A stretch of 64,000 nucleotides of DNA from Diplosphaera chodatii (taxonomy: Eukaryota > Chlorophyta > Trebouxiophyceae > Prasiolales > Stichococcaceae): positions 744,001 to 808,000 of the forward strand of contig JAALGY010000017.1 in assembly GCA_032358165.1 (NCBI GenBank), read 5' to 3'. The position numbers and the translations under genes were made by a program. Shown here piece by piece: positions 1 through 13,600 of the stretch. The notes under the pieces were generated by a model that worked only from the letters and a program-made list of their open reading frames with translations, was not told where the DNA came from and searched no databases. Numbering within the stretch: the first letter of the stretch is position 1; each line of letters opens with the position of its first letter.

Positions 1-68
1 TGAGTGGACACAAAGGTGGTGAGTGCACCAGCATGCAATTGAAATGGGTTGGAACAACGAGTCAGTAC

Positions 69-2168
69 CAGGCTCAGCGGCTGCTGCTTCCATGGGGACC
101 TGCGAGGCGTGGTGCGGCGGCATACCCGCCACACTGCCAACTGCTGTTTCTCCACCATCGTGGCTGGGGATCGGCTGCATTGCGACGTTGCCACCAAGCA
201 TCCTCGTGGGGGCCCAGCCACAGTTGCCGCTTGCATCTAGATTGCTGAACATCTTGAAAACGGTTCATGGTTTATGTGCCCGACAGCGAGCCATGAAGCG
301 CAGGACTGGCAGCACAGCTGACTCACCTGCCCAGCAGCACCACCGGCCGCAGCTGCAGAATGCAAATGGATGGTCATCAGTGCCAGAACAGGCAACCAAA
401 GTCCGCTCTGCAACATGTAACTCGTCTGCACGACACCCCAGAGACGGTGCACAGCGTGATGGGCAAGTCGTAGACCAGGAGTGCACTCCAGTGCAATGCA
501 ACGTGAAACCAAGTATGTGCAATGTACCTGGGGAAACCTGCAGGCTGTGCAATGCAGCAGGCTGTGGTATCGGCGGCCGGCGTTCTTGAGCAGCTACAGG
601 CTGAAGGCTGGCAGCAGGCGTGGCCGCTGCTGAGGCAGCTGCCACGTCGCCGCCGTTGGGATCACCAGCAGCGGCAGTCTCCGAACTGTGGCCCGTGAGC
701 CAGGTGGGGGCATCAGATTGGGCCGCAGGCGCTGCCAGCGGTTGTGTCCTGCTGCGCTTGGCTGCCCTTATGCCGACCTCGCGTTGCAGCATGTAGTCGG
801 CATCAGCGTGGTTGTCGGCCTCAACTACGATTGCCGGCGTGTGCTCGTGGCTGCCCAAAAGTCGGATGCCCATGCTCTCGCTCAGCACGCCACCCCGCTC
901 CAGGCGGTGCAGCAGGATGATGTTGGCGCCGCTTGGCAGCTCGCCGGTGCTCTGCTGCAGCTGGTGGTTGATCTGTGACCGTATGTCCATTGGGATAGTG
1001 TCAAGGCCGTCCCGCTCGCGTGCCCTGGTGACGCTGCCAAGCCTGCGCCCGCTGGGCAGCAGGTGCAGGTCTATCTTGTCTGGGATGGAGCCATATTCGC
1101 CGTACTGCAGCCTCAGGACCCGTTTGGGGACGCGGATGAGGTCATGCTTGCGCCTGAGATAGGTTGGTGGATGGCTGCTTGCGGGATGACAGCTGCTGCT
1201 GCCGGCTGGAGGCTGCTGCGGCAGCACCTCTTTTGAGACTGGCCCGCTGGCCCCGCCGAAGCCAACGGTGGCAACGCTGGCGGGTCCCAGGCTGCTGGCA
1301 TCCTCTGTTGGCAGCTGCACTGTTGGGACGTCCAAGGCTCGGGGCTCAGCCAGCTGCCTGTGAGAGGCGCCATGCACCGGTGCTATATGTCTTCTGCTGC
1401 TGTGGACTGGGTCTGTCAGCGTGGCTCCTGCAGCATCATGTGCAGGTAGAGTGGTTGACATGGTTCTTAGCTCTGTTGCGGTTGTGCCATCCGCTTGTTC
1501 TGGCAGCGTCAAATGAATCATGACGACTGCAACACTGTGATGTTGATGCCTCTGCACCTGCTGAGCCGACGTTGTTGGCGTTGTCTGCAGCGGTGTCTGC
1601 AGTTGCTTCAGACGAGGTCTCCGTGTCCGCGGAGGATCCTCGGAGGAGGATTGGTGCTTTACGCGGCAGCAACATGTAGCTCAGAGGAGCAGCAGCATGC
1701 TGCACAGTTTCGGGAAGCGATGCCGAAATATGCTGCGTGGTCTGCCGCAGGTTGGGCGGCGCATCGCTGAAATGTGGCCACGTCCCCACCAAAGAGCTAC
1801 TCGCAGTTGCAAATCCTTGTTGTGAGGCAAGCCCCAGCAGAGGTGGACCAGGAGTATCCTCCTTCTGATGATGCTGAAGGGTCGAGATCACTAGCAAGCT
1901 GTGCTCGATGTCAGGCTTAAAAGGGTCCCGGGATGGGCTCTGGTGCACCGGTAATATATTATACGGCGGTGACTGTATCCTGCGATCATGCAAACTGGAG
2001 CTGAAGCTGCAGCAGCCCGTCTGTGCAGTGTGGCAGCAGGAGAAGGAAGGTGGAAGTGGAACTTGTTTGAACCAACCGGGCAGCACGGCAGCGGCCTAGG
2101 TTTGTGCCAGTAGCCTCAGGAAATACTTCCGCATTCGCATGATCGTTGCAATCAGGTCGTAGTGCCAT
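69..2168 (-). CDS. Gene 1: module-Q family protein, partial (3' end off the window)
   Basis: Minus-strand gene; function unknown. Supported exons, 5' to 3': an N-terminal exon ending at 1663 (GTAAAG donor), 1526-528 (module Q), a 26-nt micro-exon 352-327, and a probable exon 252-69. Phases agree (ends in phase 1, 1, 0, 1). The module-Q exon has the family motifs YLRRK, VPKRVL, DLHLLPSGR, GELPSG and LLGSHEHTPA, followed by an Ala-rich tail. The N-terminal exon carries an SRDPFKP stretch like the SPRDPR start of gene 3. The start codon is not resolved: an ATG at 2168 is possible, but its frame does not join directly to the RDP frame. The exon at 252 needs an AAG acceptor, so it is less certain. 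The gene is divergent from gene 2. Confidence 0.5.
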
Positions 2169-2400
2169 CACGTTCTAGTGCTTCTGTCCAGCCACAGGCA
2201 CGGCAGCATCCGACTTCTCGTTTGCTTGCAAGCAGTCTATGCATCTTGATTGCCGCGTGAACATAGCACAGTGGTGCAAGCAGGCAGCGCTGGACGTTAT
2301 GTTGATGCTGCAGATGCTGATGTGCAGCAGGCTGGATGTGATTGTGATGTGAGTGTTGGCAGTCGGACAGCTTCCCAAGCTGCAAGAAATTCTGAGCACG

Positions 2401-5400
2401 ATGGCTCAACACTGGCTGCCTTACGATCCACGTCGGTACATCGGGAGAGTGCCAGCACCAGTGGTACCCCCTGCTGGCAGAGTCCAATCTGGCAGCGCAC
2501 CGGCGGCTGCGGCTTGGCCAAGGGGTCATGCATTCCATGCACCGCAGCAGCCAGCGCCTTTTGCTCCGCATCCTCAGCAGGCACTGCAGCCACCAGCGCC
2601 TGTTGCTCCGCGTCATCAGCAGGCATTGGCTGCACGCAGCCAGCATGGGGCCGGCCAGCCTGCTGCGGGCTTTCCTGGTACCTCGCCTTTCAGGCCCAGC
2701 AACCCTGGTGACACTTGCACCCTGCCTCCTTCCATGTGCCATTGGCAATTTGCGATGGTTGACTCCATGGACGAATGACATTCATCTTGAACAAGCGGGC
2801 AGCTCTGCTGCAGATGATATTACTGCGTCCGTGCGAACTGCAGGGACTCTCGCCAACTATATACCAGGGCGATGCTGGCCTGGCATAGTTTCGCCAGACG
2901 GCTTTCTGGAAATTGACAGCAAGTACATCAAGTTGCTCCACCTGGGCCATGCTCGTCGAGGGGAGCAACCCCCGGCCAAAGTGACGCTGTTCACCAGTCT
3001 AGAAGCAGAGGTCAGTAACCTTAGTAACCTTGTTGCGCACATGCTACCAGGCATGCATGCAAGCTTAGGCAATGTTACAGGGTTTTCACACACAGCTCAT
3101 CATCGCATCTTCCCCATAGGCAAAACATCAGGGCACCAGTGTCAACTTCGAGAACCGAGGCTGCTCGCTGAAGATCCCCAAAATGGCGTACATCGGTTCA
3201 GCACTTGCCGCACAGCAGCCGCAGCAGCCCAGCACGGGACTGCAGCCGGGCACACGGTTGTGTATCAGTGCAGGCAGGACTGTGGGACATGTGATGATAC
3301 AGCTGGCACCGCCGGACATGCCCTCTGATGGGCAGCTGGCTGCTGCGGCACACAGGCTGCTGGCTTTGGGAATCCCTGGCCACAGCACTACATCACCACC
3401 CCCATCGCTGCCTGCGCCCCCGCCAGTCCCGCCTCCCCAGCCGCCATGCATCCCACCACCTGCGCCCCCGCCGGTCCCGCCTCCCCAGCCGCCGCGCCTC
3501 CCTCCGCCTGCGCATCCGCCATTTCCATGTCCCCAGCCGCCGCACATCCCTTTACCTGCGCATGCGCCTTCGCCAATCCCGCCTCCCCAGCCGCCGCGCA
3601 TCCCTCCGCCACGCCCACCTGCCCAGCCACCGCCTGCTGCTGTTCCTGCGCCTCCACCTTCGCGGCCACCTCAGCAGCTGCCGCCACCGCCACCTGCAGC
3701 AGCACCAGCAGCAGCACGAAGAAACACGGGCCAGGTGCTACCTGCAAGTGCGCGTGCTGCCTCCAGGGTGCAGCAGGCGCAGCGCCAGGCCCTGGGGGCT
3801 CCAGCGGGGCGCCCATCAGTCCAGGTCGGTGGTAACAGCAACCAGGAGCTGCCTACCAACAGTGCCCGGGACGCCTCCGGCGTGGTTAGTCCACCATCTC
3901 CAAGTGAGCCGCTGCGCGCACAGGCTGCAGGGAAGTTGCGCTTTAATTGGCCCACTAGCAGCCCAAGTGCGCCCACCCCGCAGCAAGTAACAGGGTCCGT
4001 GGCAATCCAGCCTGCCGTGAAGCAGCCACCCTCACCGCCTGCTGTGCAAGGCCTGCAGGCCCCCACGGGTAAGGCTCACATTTGTTTGGCTCCCACCTCG
4101 CTACTGTACAGCCCTTCGTTTGGCACGATACTCGGTGCTCAACCCCAATTGTTTGAGTGCCTGCCCAAAATGCGTGTGTGATGACTCTGCAGGTGCAGCT
4201 CGAGCCGCTTCAGGGCAGGTGGATGAGTCATATTGCCAACCACGTTGGCAGCTGCCTGCAGTTGTTGCTCTGTACGAGCTGAAGATCTCACAAGGTGCAA
4301 GCCCTGCTTGCAGGTCGTGCGTGTGGCCGGTGCCCCTCCTGCAGCAAATGCCGTTATCATCTGCAGCGGCGACGATGCAGCTGGCCTGGCAGCTGCGACA
4401 CCGCCGCCGCACGATGAGCCTGCAGTAGGCTCTCAAGCAGCTGCAAACGAATGCACGCTGCAGTCTACCACCAGGCAGCAATCACTGCAGACTCCTGTGC
4501 CGGCTTCAGAGGCCTCTGCAGGTAAGGGTCTCCTGCGCCCGCCTGCACTTTGCCTGTGCAGGTGCTTGCCAGCCGTGTGTCCAACGCTCAACCCAGACAC
4601 ACCCTGATACCTTCGTGAAACCCAGCATGCAGAGACGGCAGAACCCTAACCCTGTGCAGGTGTGGCCCAGGACGCTGCAGGGCAGGTGAGGCAGCTCTGC
4701 TGCAAAGGCCGCCCGTGAGGGCTTTATCTGCTGACCTTCGTACGATGTATATGCTATTCGCATTGCCAAGGGCATATCAGCGCAGCATGCACTTGCAGGC
4801 GGATGCCCCAAACGGTGTTCCTGCCTGCGGTTCTACTGATGGCGGTGCAGACGGTGCTGCAGCTGCTGCGACTCTCCACAGTGGCGGCAGCCACGCAGCT
4901 GCAGTGGCAGATGCTGTGCTGCCGCAGCACGATCATGTGACTGCCATGCCTCAGGAGCATGCAGCCGACAAACCTTCCTCACAGTCTACACCTCTGCAGC
5001 AAGCAGCACAACCTGCCCTTTCAGACCCATCCCCGGCTGTATCAGGTGAGAATTGCACTACTGCACCTTGTTCTATGACTTGCCGCACCAGTCCTGTATT
5101 GCTACGCAGCTGTGTGTATCCCCGACGCCTTTGATCCATAATGCATGATGTACATGATGTCCCCATGAACACAGCGGGCCATGTGACAGTTGCAGGATTG
5201 CAGCAGGATGTTGCAAATGTGGTGGAGCAGCTGTGCTGCCGAACGGCAGATGCCCCACAGCAGGATGTCCCATACAGCAGCTCATCTTCAGCCACAACAA
5301 GCTCAACAGACTGTGCGTCACTCGAGTCACAGCAAGCGGGGGCGTGTGCTGAGCAGAAGAGCGCACTGGACAGGCTGCAACTAGTCGGAGTTACTCAGCC

Positions 5401-8400
5401 TGGCGCTTCCCCTGTGAGCCTCCTGCCGCGGCCAGGTGCAGCGGATCTCAGCAACACAGCCACATCAAAGGCCAGCGCCGCAGGGCCTGCCAGTGGCAGT
5501 GGCTCAGGTCGGAATGCATCCCCTGCCATGTGCGTCTATCTGCTATTTGCTGGCACCGACATCATTGACAAGCGATGTGCAAATCTATTGCTCTGTTCAG
5601 GTGCAGGCGAGGGTGCCCTGGACCAGCCAGCAGGGCAACCCAGCAGCTCAGAGCCTGCCGGCACGGGTACCAGCGGCTTGTGCGGAGGCAGCCAGCCCAC
5701 TGCGCAACGGCAGCTGCCAGCGCACCGCGCTCAGCCTGGTAGCTGCAGCCGGCAGGCTGCTGCAACAGGCCTGGCCACTGTCACAGTGCCTGTCCACCCC
5801 GGCGACCCTGACACCAGCGTCATGGTGCCAGGGCGGCACATCGTGGAGCTGTTCGGCGGGCAACCGCCCAAAGCCATCAGCTTGTTCCTGCCGGGTGCCA
5901 ATGAGGCCTGCAGAGTGACAGTGCAGCCTGATCACCGCATCAAGTTGCCAGCAGGAGCCTACAGCCAGATGCAGCGCCACCTACGGCAGACAATTGGCGA
6001 GCAGCCCAGCGGCACACTCGAGCTCAGGCGCCTTACTCGGCATGGCAGGCTCACTACCGATGCCGCCAGCATCCGCCTGCTGCCGAGCCGCAAACGCACA
6101 GCTGCAGCAGTGCCGGTGGCGGACACGCAGGCCACAGCGGACTGCCAGCATGAGCACGGCAACGCGGCCGGCCGCTCTCCTGGCAAGCGCTGCAGGCTGC
6201 CAGCACAGGTTACAGTGCAGGCAGTGACCCCACAGGGGGGTCGGAGCGGCAGTGGAGAGGGGTGTGCAGCCGACGCCGCCGCCACCCGCAGTGGCCGCAA
6301 CGCAGATCCGGGCGATGCATCCTTGGCGCCGCCGCAGCAGGACCAGCCTGCTGCCACTTTTGCATCAGGATCACACAACAGGCTGCTGCAGCCTGCTACC
6401 ATCGCACATTCAGTACAGCCTGGCGAACCAGCATCACAAACTCCCAATGATCCGACGCAGTCCGCAGGGCAGGTGAGACAGGTGTACTGCCAGCCCCGTG
6501 AGGCCCAAGTTGCATGCTAATGCGCCAACATGGACCCAAGAGTATTGACACTCTCATTGGCACAACGCCTTTAGACAGCCAGAACCTGCAACGCAGGCTC
6601 ACCAACAAGATTACAACGGCGGCAGTGCGTTACGTGCACTAGCTGCTGCCGCTGCACGTTGTGGAGGCAGCTATCCGGACGCCTTGGCAACTGCTATGCC
6701 GCAACAGCACGGCCGCCCTGATGCCACCACAGGGGCAGCGCTGACAGGCCCAGTCCACAGCAGCAGAAGGCGTGTCGCGTCGGCGCACGCTGCCAGTGAT
6801 GGGCAGCAGGCGGCGCCCCAAGCTGCGAGTGCCCCAGCCGTGCAGACGCTGACAGGCGGCGCCAGCAGCCTGGCCCCAATCAGCAACTGCACTGGCGGCT
6901 TTGGTCGCACCAGTGCTCCGGCGGCAAACCAGCCGCTGCCGCCGCAGATGGCAACCGACAGCAGCACCGGCTGGCGGCCGGCAAGCGGCCACGCTCCAAC
7001 ATACCTCAGGCGCAGGGCTGGCAACGACATGCGTGTGCCAAAGCGGGTCCTGGCAACCCAGTACGGCGACAACGGCCGTGCCATCCCATGCAAGGTTGAC
7101 CTGCACCTGCTGCCCAGCGGGCGCCGGCTTGGCGCTGTAACCAGGCCGCGGCCCTCAGACGGCCTCGAACACATTGCAAAGGACATGCGGAACCAGATCG
7201 AGCAGCAGCTGTGGGAGACGACTGGCGAGCAGCCCGGCAGCACCAACATCATTGCCCTGCAGCGCATGGAGCGCAGCGGTCTGCTCAGCAAGAATGCCCT
7301 GGGCATACGGCTGCTTGGCAGCCACGAGCACACGCCAGCCATCACAACGGCGGCCGACAACCACGCTGATGCCAGATACATGCAGAAGCGCAAGACCAGC
7401 CTTGCGGCACTTGGCAAGGCCGGCAAGCGCCGCAGGGAGTCACCGCCGGCAGCGCCTACTGCACCAGATGATGGCGCCCCGGCGTCAGCCACGCTGGATA
7501 GCGATATAGCAGCTGCTGCCGCCACTGCTGACCTGGTGGCGCCTGCTGATGCAACTGCTGCTTCGGGCTGGCTCACGCTCGACAGCGGTCCAACAGGTGC
7601 CGCTGCCGCCGCCGCCCCTAGCAGTGGCGACGGTGCAGCAGCCCCAGCAGCTGCAACTACTGCTGCCAGCCTTCAACCTGCAGGTGCTGATGGAGACTCG
7701 CATCCAACAGCGCAGCGTACTGAATCGGCATTGCAGGCCCTTGCAGGCGAAGTTTTGCGTGTTGCACTGCACAGCGCCGTGCTGAGCTTCGACTTTCGTG
7801 CACATCAGCTGCATGTTGTAGATTGAACCCAGAGTGCCTGCGCTGGCACTGACTGCTGTCTTCATGTGCATCCTGCAGCTGCGGCTGCTGGTGACGCCAC
7901 TGGGCAGGCGCGCGATGTACCGCCTCCATCTGCCAAGCGGCGCAAAGTGCAGCGCGATGGCGCATCTGAGACGGCGGCGGCTGCGGCCTGTCCCGGCGTG
8001 CAGGAGGATGACAAATCACGGGGGCTCTCAGGGGGCGACGGTGCACAGCAGACCACACCTGCCGCCAGCCGCCCCCAAGATGAAGATGCCGCTCAGGCGG
8101 ACGCCGCAGAGGCCAGGCGGCAGCTGGAAGCGGCTGCTGCAGAGCATGCGTCTGCACTGGCAGCTGCACAGGCAGCTGCCTCTGAAACCGGGCAGCAGCT
8201 GGCAGCAGCGGTGGCGGAGCATGTTGCTGAGCGGCAGACCCTGCAGACTGCGCTGGCAGACGCCCAGGAGAGCGCAGCTGCGCAAGCAGCGCAGCAGGCT
8301 GCTGCACTTGCGGCAGCACAGGCAGCTGCTGCGGAAGCCAAGGGGCAGTTGGAAGCAGACGCTGCAGACTACATTGCCATGAGACGGCAGCTGGAGGTGA

Positions 8401-9734
8401 AAATCGCCGACGCTCAGCAGCAAGCAGCGGCAGCGGCTATTGAGCAGCAGGCGGCCCTGTCAGAGGCCCACCTGGAGAGGGACGGAGCCAATGCTGCCCA
8501 CCAGGTACTGACCGTTGCACAGAACGAACCTTACTGTATGATTGGATGCGCACCTCGAAGGCCAGGGGGTTCCTTACAGCGTGATGTAAGACATTACTCT
8601 CGCTATAGGTGTGCATGCCGGCAGCTGCTGGCTGATCTGTCCGCTCATGACATCAGGTCGTAACCAGCCCAACAAACCTGGCAATGCCAACAGACTGCGT
8701 GCTTTGACACAGGGTGCTATGATAGCACTGGCAGCACTGATGATACAGCAGCAGCAGGCAGTCGATGAGCTTGCGGCGTCATTTGCGGCAGAGACACGCA
8801 GCCGTAAGGCGGCCGAGGCGGAGGCCGAAACGCATCGGCAGGCGGCTGACGAGCTGAGGGTGGCACTTGCAAAGGCGACCAGAAAGCAGGAAGTCGCCGA
8901 GGCCGATGCCCAGAGGCAGCGGCAGGCGGCTGCAGATGCGCAGGCCACCAGGGCCGATGCGTGGCGGCGGGCCCAGCAAGCGACAGCAGCAGCCGGCACG
9001 GCCTATCAGAGGTGAGCCTCGTCCAGGTTCAGAAGTCAGTCAGTATCAAAATTGCAGGTGTTGCAGGCTACTGCAAGGCTGCCTGGCGCCGTGCTTAACC
9101 ACGAGTGCAGTCCAGAGGCAGAACACCTCGGCAAGCAGATGTCAGACTTCCAGCATTATTTCAAGTCCTACATGACAGCACAATTCACACACAGGCAGCG
9201 CAGCGCAGAGGCCACACGAGCTGCGGCCGTGAGGCGGGCGGATGCCCTGGAGGGACAATTGACTGCCGCCCGGCAAGAAGGTTTGGCAGCCAGGTCCAAC
9301 GCAGATCGGTGGGCCACGGCATGCAAGGCCGTGGCTGCGCAGTGCAGCGCCGTGGCTGTTGAAGCGGATCAGCAGCGCAAGGCAGCACAGGCGGGCGCCC
9401 TTTGTTATAAGCTTTTCGTCCTGCAGTCCCATGGTGTACTCATGCTTTCACATCGTGTAAGGAATCAGGAATCCCTTCACACGCTTGTTTGACATTCATT
9501 GTTTCATTGCTGGTGCAGGGGGTCTCCTTGCTGCTGCAGTCAGCGGACGCTCCAGCAGAGACGCAGCCCACGGCAGCAGATGAAGAGGCAGCAGTCCCTG
9601 AGCAGGCAGGCCATAACTCGCAGCAGCAGCAGGAAGGGCTCGTAGGCACTGCCGCCGTGGCTGCAGCACAGCAGGACTTTGCAGCGGCTGCTGAGGGTGT
9701 CGATGACAATGACTGCGCTGCTGAGCTGGCATAG
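2401..9734 (+). CDS. Gene 2: 14-exon modular protein S-P-Q with coiled-coil tail (about 1860 aa)
   Basis: Function unknown. Exons: 2401-2707, 2844-3010, 3132-4068, 4193-4218, 4314-4521, 4660-4685, 4799-5045, 5196-5507, 5607-6472, 6597-7746, 7879-8504, 8713-9011, 9195-9390, 9519-9734. They total 5583 nt with an open frame and matching phases throughout. Order: a short conserved start (MAQHW...DPRR, shared with genes 5 and 6); module S split over exons 2-3 (PPAKVTLFTSL, then SLKIPKMAY and LQPGTRLCISAG); a long Pro-rich stretch; two micro-exons; module P (about residues 815-905, HIVELFGG...GTLELRRL); module Q (about 1166-1276, PKRVL...GSHEHTPA); then Ala/Gln coiled coil (about 1440-1790). A KRRK cluster in exon 11 may be a nuclear localisation signal. 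Exons 10 and 13 end at GC donors where paralogues usually have GT. The start at 2401 was chosen by alignment to gene 5. No hits to named families are claimed. Confidence 0.8.
3415..3612 (+). repeat. 48-bp minisatellite encoding Pro-rich repeats in gene 2
   Basis: About four imperfect copies of a 48-bp unit inside exon 3 of gene 2. Each encodes about 16 residues built around PPPQPP, with interruptions such as HPPFPCP. The unit keeps the frame, so copy number can change without breaking the protein. Gene 5 has only a short Pro-rich stretch in the equivalent exon. Confidence 0.75.
4193..4218 (+). other. 26-nt micro-exon (gene 2 exon 4)
   Basis: Flanked by CTGCAG and GTGGAT. It enters in phase 1 and leaves in phase 0, encoding G-AARAASGQ across the junction. 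It is one of about 18 micro-exons of the same phase class in the window; a second in this gene is 4660-4685 (GVAQDAAGQ). Confidence 0.7.
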
Positions 9735-10693
9735 CAGCAGCACGAGGTGAGGCATATACTCCCAATCATCACAAGCCACCAGGAACCATATAGCTGACCC
9801 GTGTGAATATTGATAGACGGCACACTAGCAGTTACCTGGGTATGTCAGGCTGAGGCAGTTGCAGCATCAGCCAGCGCCACAGCAGCCCAGCTGCTGAGCG
9901 TCCATCTGCCCTGTTGCCGCTTTGAGTGATGTGGGGCAGGTTCTGCATTCAGTCACACACGTTCCTTACGTTTCTCTTTGTTCTTGTGCAGGCAAGAGCA
10001 GGCGTTTAGTCAGCTGCGGCATACTTTGAACCAGGCAGCGGCTCATGATAGCTGCGGTCATGTTATGCATGTGCATGGGCAAGTTTAGGGCGGCGTGAGC
10101 ACAACCACATGCCGTCAGGACTGCGAGCAGATTTGGTCATGCAACATGCATGGGTGCCCAAATTGTCTCGCGCGCATGGTTGCTCTCTAGACGTCGCTGA
10201 CATGGCAGTGGCATAGTATTTTCATTAGGACAGTGAGTAATGCTTACATCCTTACAACACTGGCAATCGCTTGATGTGGACTGCTCTGGCGGGATCGTGG
10301 GGTAGCTGCATCATCACCCCCTTTGTCAGAGCTGTAACACCTTGCTCGGCTGCTGTGAGTGTAAAGATTAGGGGGGTGTGATTGCAGATGAGCGCCCTTG
10401 CGCGCCTCCCGCTCCGGACAGAAAACATTTTGTTGACATCACAGCTCCTGGGTGTGCATCATGCACGACAACAAGGTCAACATGCCCCAACCTGTTAAAC
10501 GCTTCACCAAACACACACTCGGCATCAACGCAGCATAGCAGCCACAAACTGCACACACAAACCGTCTTTGAGCAACTGCGCAACACACTGATTGTCGATT
10601 TGGTGCCCCCTAACAGACCGCACATCAGGCTCCGCAGGGTATCTATCAAGTATGCGTCAGACGTTCGGTCATGCCTTTCTGGGCCGCCATGGA
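9735..10693. other. Convergent 3' spacer between genes 2 and 3
   Basis: No exon of the family is visible here. TGTAA motifs lie downstream of gene 2 at 10333-10337 and 10360-10364 (+). TTACA (TGTAA on the minus strand) lies downstream of gene 3 at 10244-10248 and 10252-10256. TGTAA is the usual polyadenylation signal of chlorophyte algae, so the two 3' UTRs may overlap. The spacing to the stop codons (several hundred bases) is inference. Confidence 0.5.
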
Positions 10694-13600
10694 TCATTGC
10701 GACATTGCGATGGTGACTGCGTCCATATGCTGGTACCGGTTGTGCTGCTGCTGCTCATCAGCTGCCTGCTGGACGCCTGTCGCTTCTGTTTGTGCTTGCA
10801 TATGCTGCGTGTCAAGCTGAGCTTGCAGCTTCAGCAGCAGCAACGACATACCCTGCATCACAATTCAAGGCGTGGGTGTCACATGCCTGCATGCCACATA
10901 AATGCATGAACAGAACCTCACATCCGACCAGGATTGACAAGTCATCATCCGAATACAGCCATGAGAACTGCATACCAAGAGATGCGGCACCAGGGGCACT
11001 CACCTGTGCTGCATCCCGCTGCCGCTCTGCTGTCGCCGCGATGGTGGTGCACTGTTCAGCAGCGGCCTCGCCCACCGCGGCCAGCCGATCCGCCCTGGCT
11101 GCCAAGCCCTCCTGCCGGGCGGCGGCCGCCTCCCGCTCCAGGGCATCCGCACGCCCCATGGCTGCGTCCCGTGCAGCCTCTGCGTCACGTTGCCTGCATG
11201 TGGCTGAGCTGTCAGGGAAGGGAAGGCAGGCATAGGCTGAAAGTCAAACGACGGCTGGGCAGTGTGACTTGACGCCACGGTATCAGGGAGCATCACTGCA
11301 GCAGCCCTCAAGATGCGCATCATGGACAGACACCCAAACCCTGAATGACTCACCCCTCACGGGCCTCGTCAGCTTCTGCGGCCGCCAATTGGGCGCGCTG
11401 CTCGGCTCGGGCTGTAGCTGCCTTCGCATCTGCAGCCGCCTGCCGCTGCCTCTGGGCTCCGGCCTCTGCTGCTTCCTGTCTGCTGAGGGCCATTGCAAGC
11501 AGCGCATTCCACTGCTTGCAAGCCTCGACTTCGGCGGGATTCGTCTCATGTCCAGCATCCACGAGCATTGCCCGCGCCTCGTCAGCATTCTGTGGCAGCA
11601 TGGGATAGCATGCTTGTGGTGTCCTCAAGCTTTGCATCACGGACGAACGGTGACTCTGTGGAGCAAGCTGTTGCAACAGCAGCACACAGTCGACAATCCT
11701 GCTGTTGCTCGGCCCCAGACAAATGGTGGTGCAAGAAATCTGGACGGTGCTTCTGAAACATCAAATGTCTGTCAACAATTCGATTTGACCATATCACCTG
11801 TCGGGCAGCATTGACTGTGTCCCGCTTCAAGGAGGCCTCCAAGATCGTCGCCTGCTGCTCCTCAATCGGTGTCTTTGCAGCATCCACCTGTTGCTGCAGA
11901 TTTGCCAGTGCAGCCGCATGCTCAGCAGCTGCCCCCTGCAGCTGCCGCTGCTCCGCAATGTGCTGCGCAGCAGCTTCTTCCAGCTGCCGCCGGGCCTCTG
12001 CAGCAGCTGCCCATGCTATGCCACGTCCAGCAGCTTCTGCTTCCAGCTGCCGCTGCGTGTACGCAGCAGCCGCCCGTTCTGCTGCCAGTGCAACAGCGTG
12101 CTCTGTACATGCCGTCCTGAGTTGCTGCTTGGCTTCTGCAATTGTCGACTGCGCTGCTGCAAGCACAGTGGCATGCTCTGCAGCGTCCGCTGCCAGCTGC
12201 TCCCTGGCGTGCGTAGCGTCTGCTGAAGCCACAAGAAGCGCAGCAGCATGCTCGGCAGCGACTGCTTCCTGCTTCTGCACGGCTTCCCCTGCCTCCGCCC
12301 GGGCGGTGGCTGCCTGCGCTGCGGCATCAGCAGCCGCTGCAGCCGCTGCCTCCCGCTGCCGATTTGCCTAGATTAATGGACAAGTCAGCTTAGCATTTGG
12401 AGACCTGGCACAGGCAACTGAGAAAGTTATAAGAGCATGAGTAAGATGCTGCCACTGCCATGAAAATGCAAGTCCGCCACTGACAGCGGCATCCCGCTCG
12501 CCAGCGCACACGGTGGGAGCAGAACGCGCTGTACGTACAGCCGCCCCATGAGCTAGATGTGGACACACTATGTTTAAATGTACCAGTGTGATGATGCTAG
12601 TGACATGGAGGCACCTCACTGCAGGCGGCCCTAGCAGCCGAGGCCTCTGCACGCGACTGCACCATCGCCGCCCGCGCTGCCGAAGCCTCAGCCAGAGCCG
12701 CCTCCAGCTCAGCGGCCATGGCCGCAGCGCGCCCTGCGGCCTCCGCATGAAACTGCAGAAGAATGTAATTGAGATTTAACAGGGGAAATGATGCTAGGCA
12801 GCCTGTTTCCGCAAACACCATACTGTCTGCCAGGTAATTCTACATGTGACATGCCAAGTGCCGAACAGAGTCTGAGTCTCGATCATGCGACTTTCGTTGC
12901 TGACAACTGGCGCTGACAGGGGTGCGGAGTTTAGCAAGTACGTAACACAACCACCTGCGCAGCAGCGTTGGGGTCTCGCACACGGGCCTCCGCCGCCTGC
13001 AGCCGTCGCAGCAGCTCCTGTTGCCGCTGCGCTGCCTCCTTTTCCACTGCCGCCAGCTCTGCCTGAAGCGCTTGCTGAGCTTCCTGCTGCCGTGCTGCCA
13101 GCTCAGCGAGCACAGCGTCATGTGCATTGGCCATACTGTCATCGGCTGTCTCAGCCTAACAACGCGCAGGATGAACGTGCTTGGTGTCATGCTCTCACAT
13201 CCCTCGCATGTGCTGGTATACCATACGGCAGAGGCAGTCATGCAGGAGGGTGCCAATGCGGTTGCCGGACCTGAGTTGCATTGTCCTGTGCAACACCTGC
13301 CAGGGTCACACACATCACCTCAGCCATTGCACATGGAAATGGATGGTGCCATGTATCCAGGTGCAGCGTGCAGCTCACCATACAGGGTGAAGATCTATGC
13401 ACCAGCGTGCAACATGAAGAGGGGTTGAACATCCAGTCAGTACCTGCATGACCCTGTTGCATAGGCACAGCAGCAGCAGGCTTTGCTGCTGGCTCAGGAT
13501 CAGGCTGCAGCGGGCATACATCGGCTGCTACAGCCTGTTGGGGTAATGCAGCTGGTGGGTTGGGCTGCGGCTGCATACCAGGTGCAGCAGTTGCTGCTCC

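Noticed and set aside
3388..3816. Antisense and other-frame open frames over Pro-rich and coiled-coil exons (also 8028-8423, 11582-12280 plus strand, 27835-28587 minus)
   Set aside because: They are shadows of CAG/GCA-rich coding sequence; none shows module motifs or phase-consistent splicing.
4642..4653. AACCCTAACCCT resembling a telomere repeat
   Set aside because: Two units only, inside a gene 2 intron, with gene exons on both sides; chance or intron sequence.
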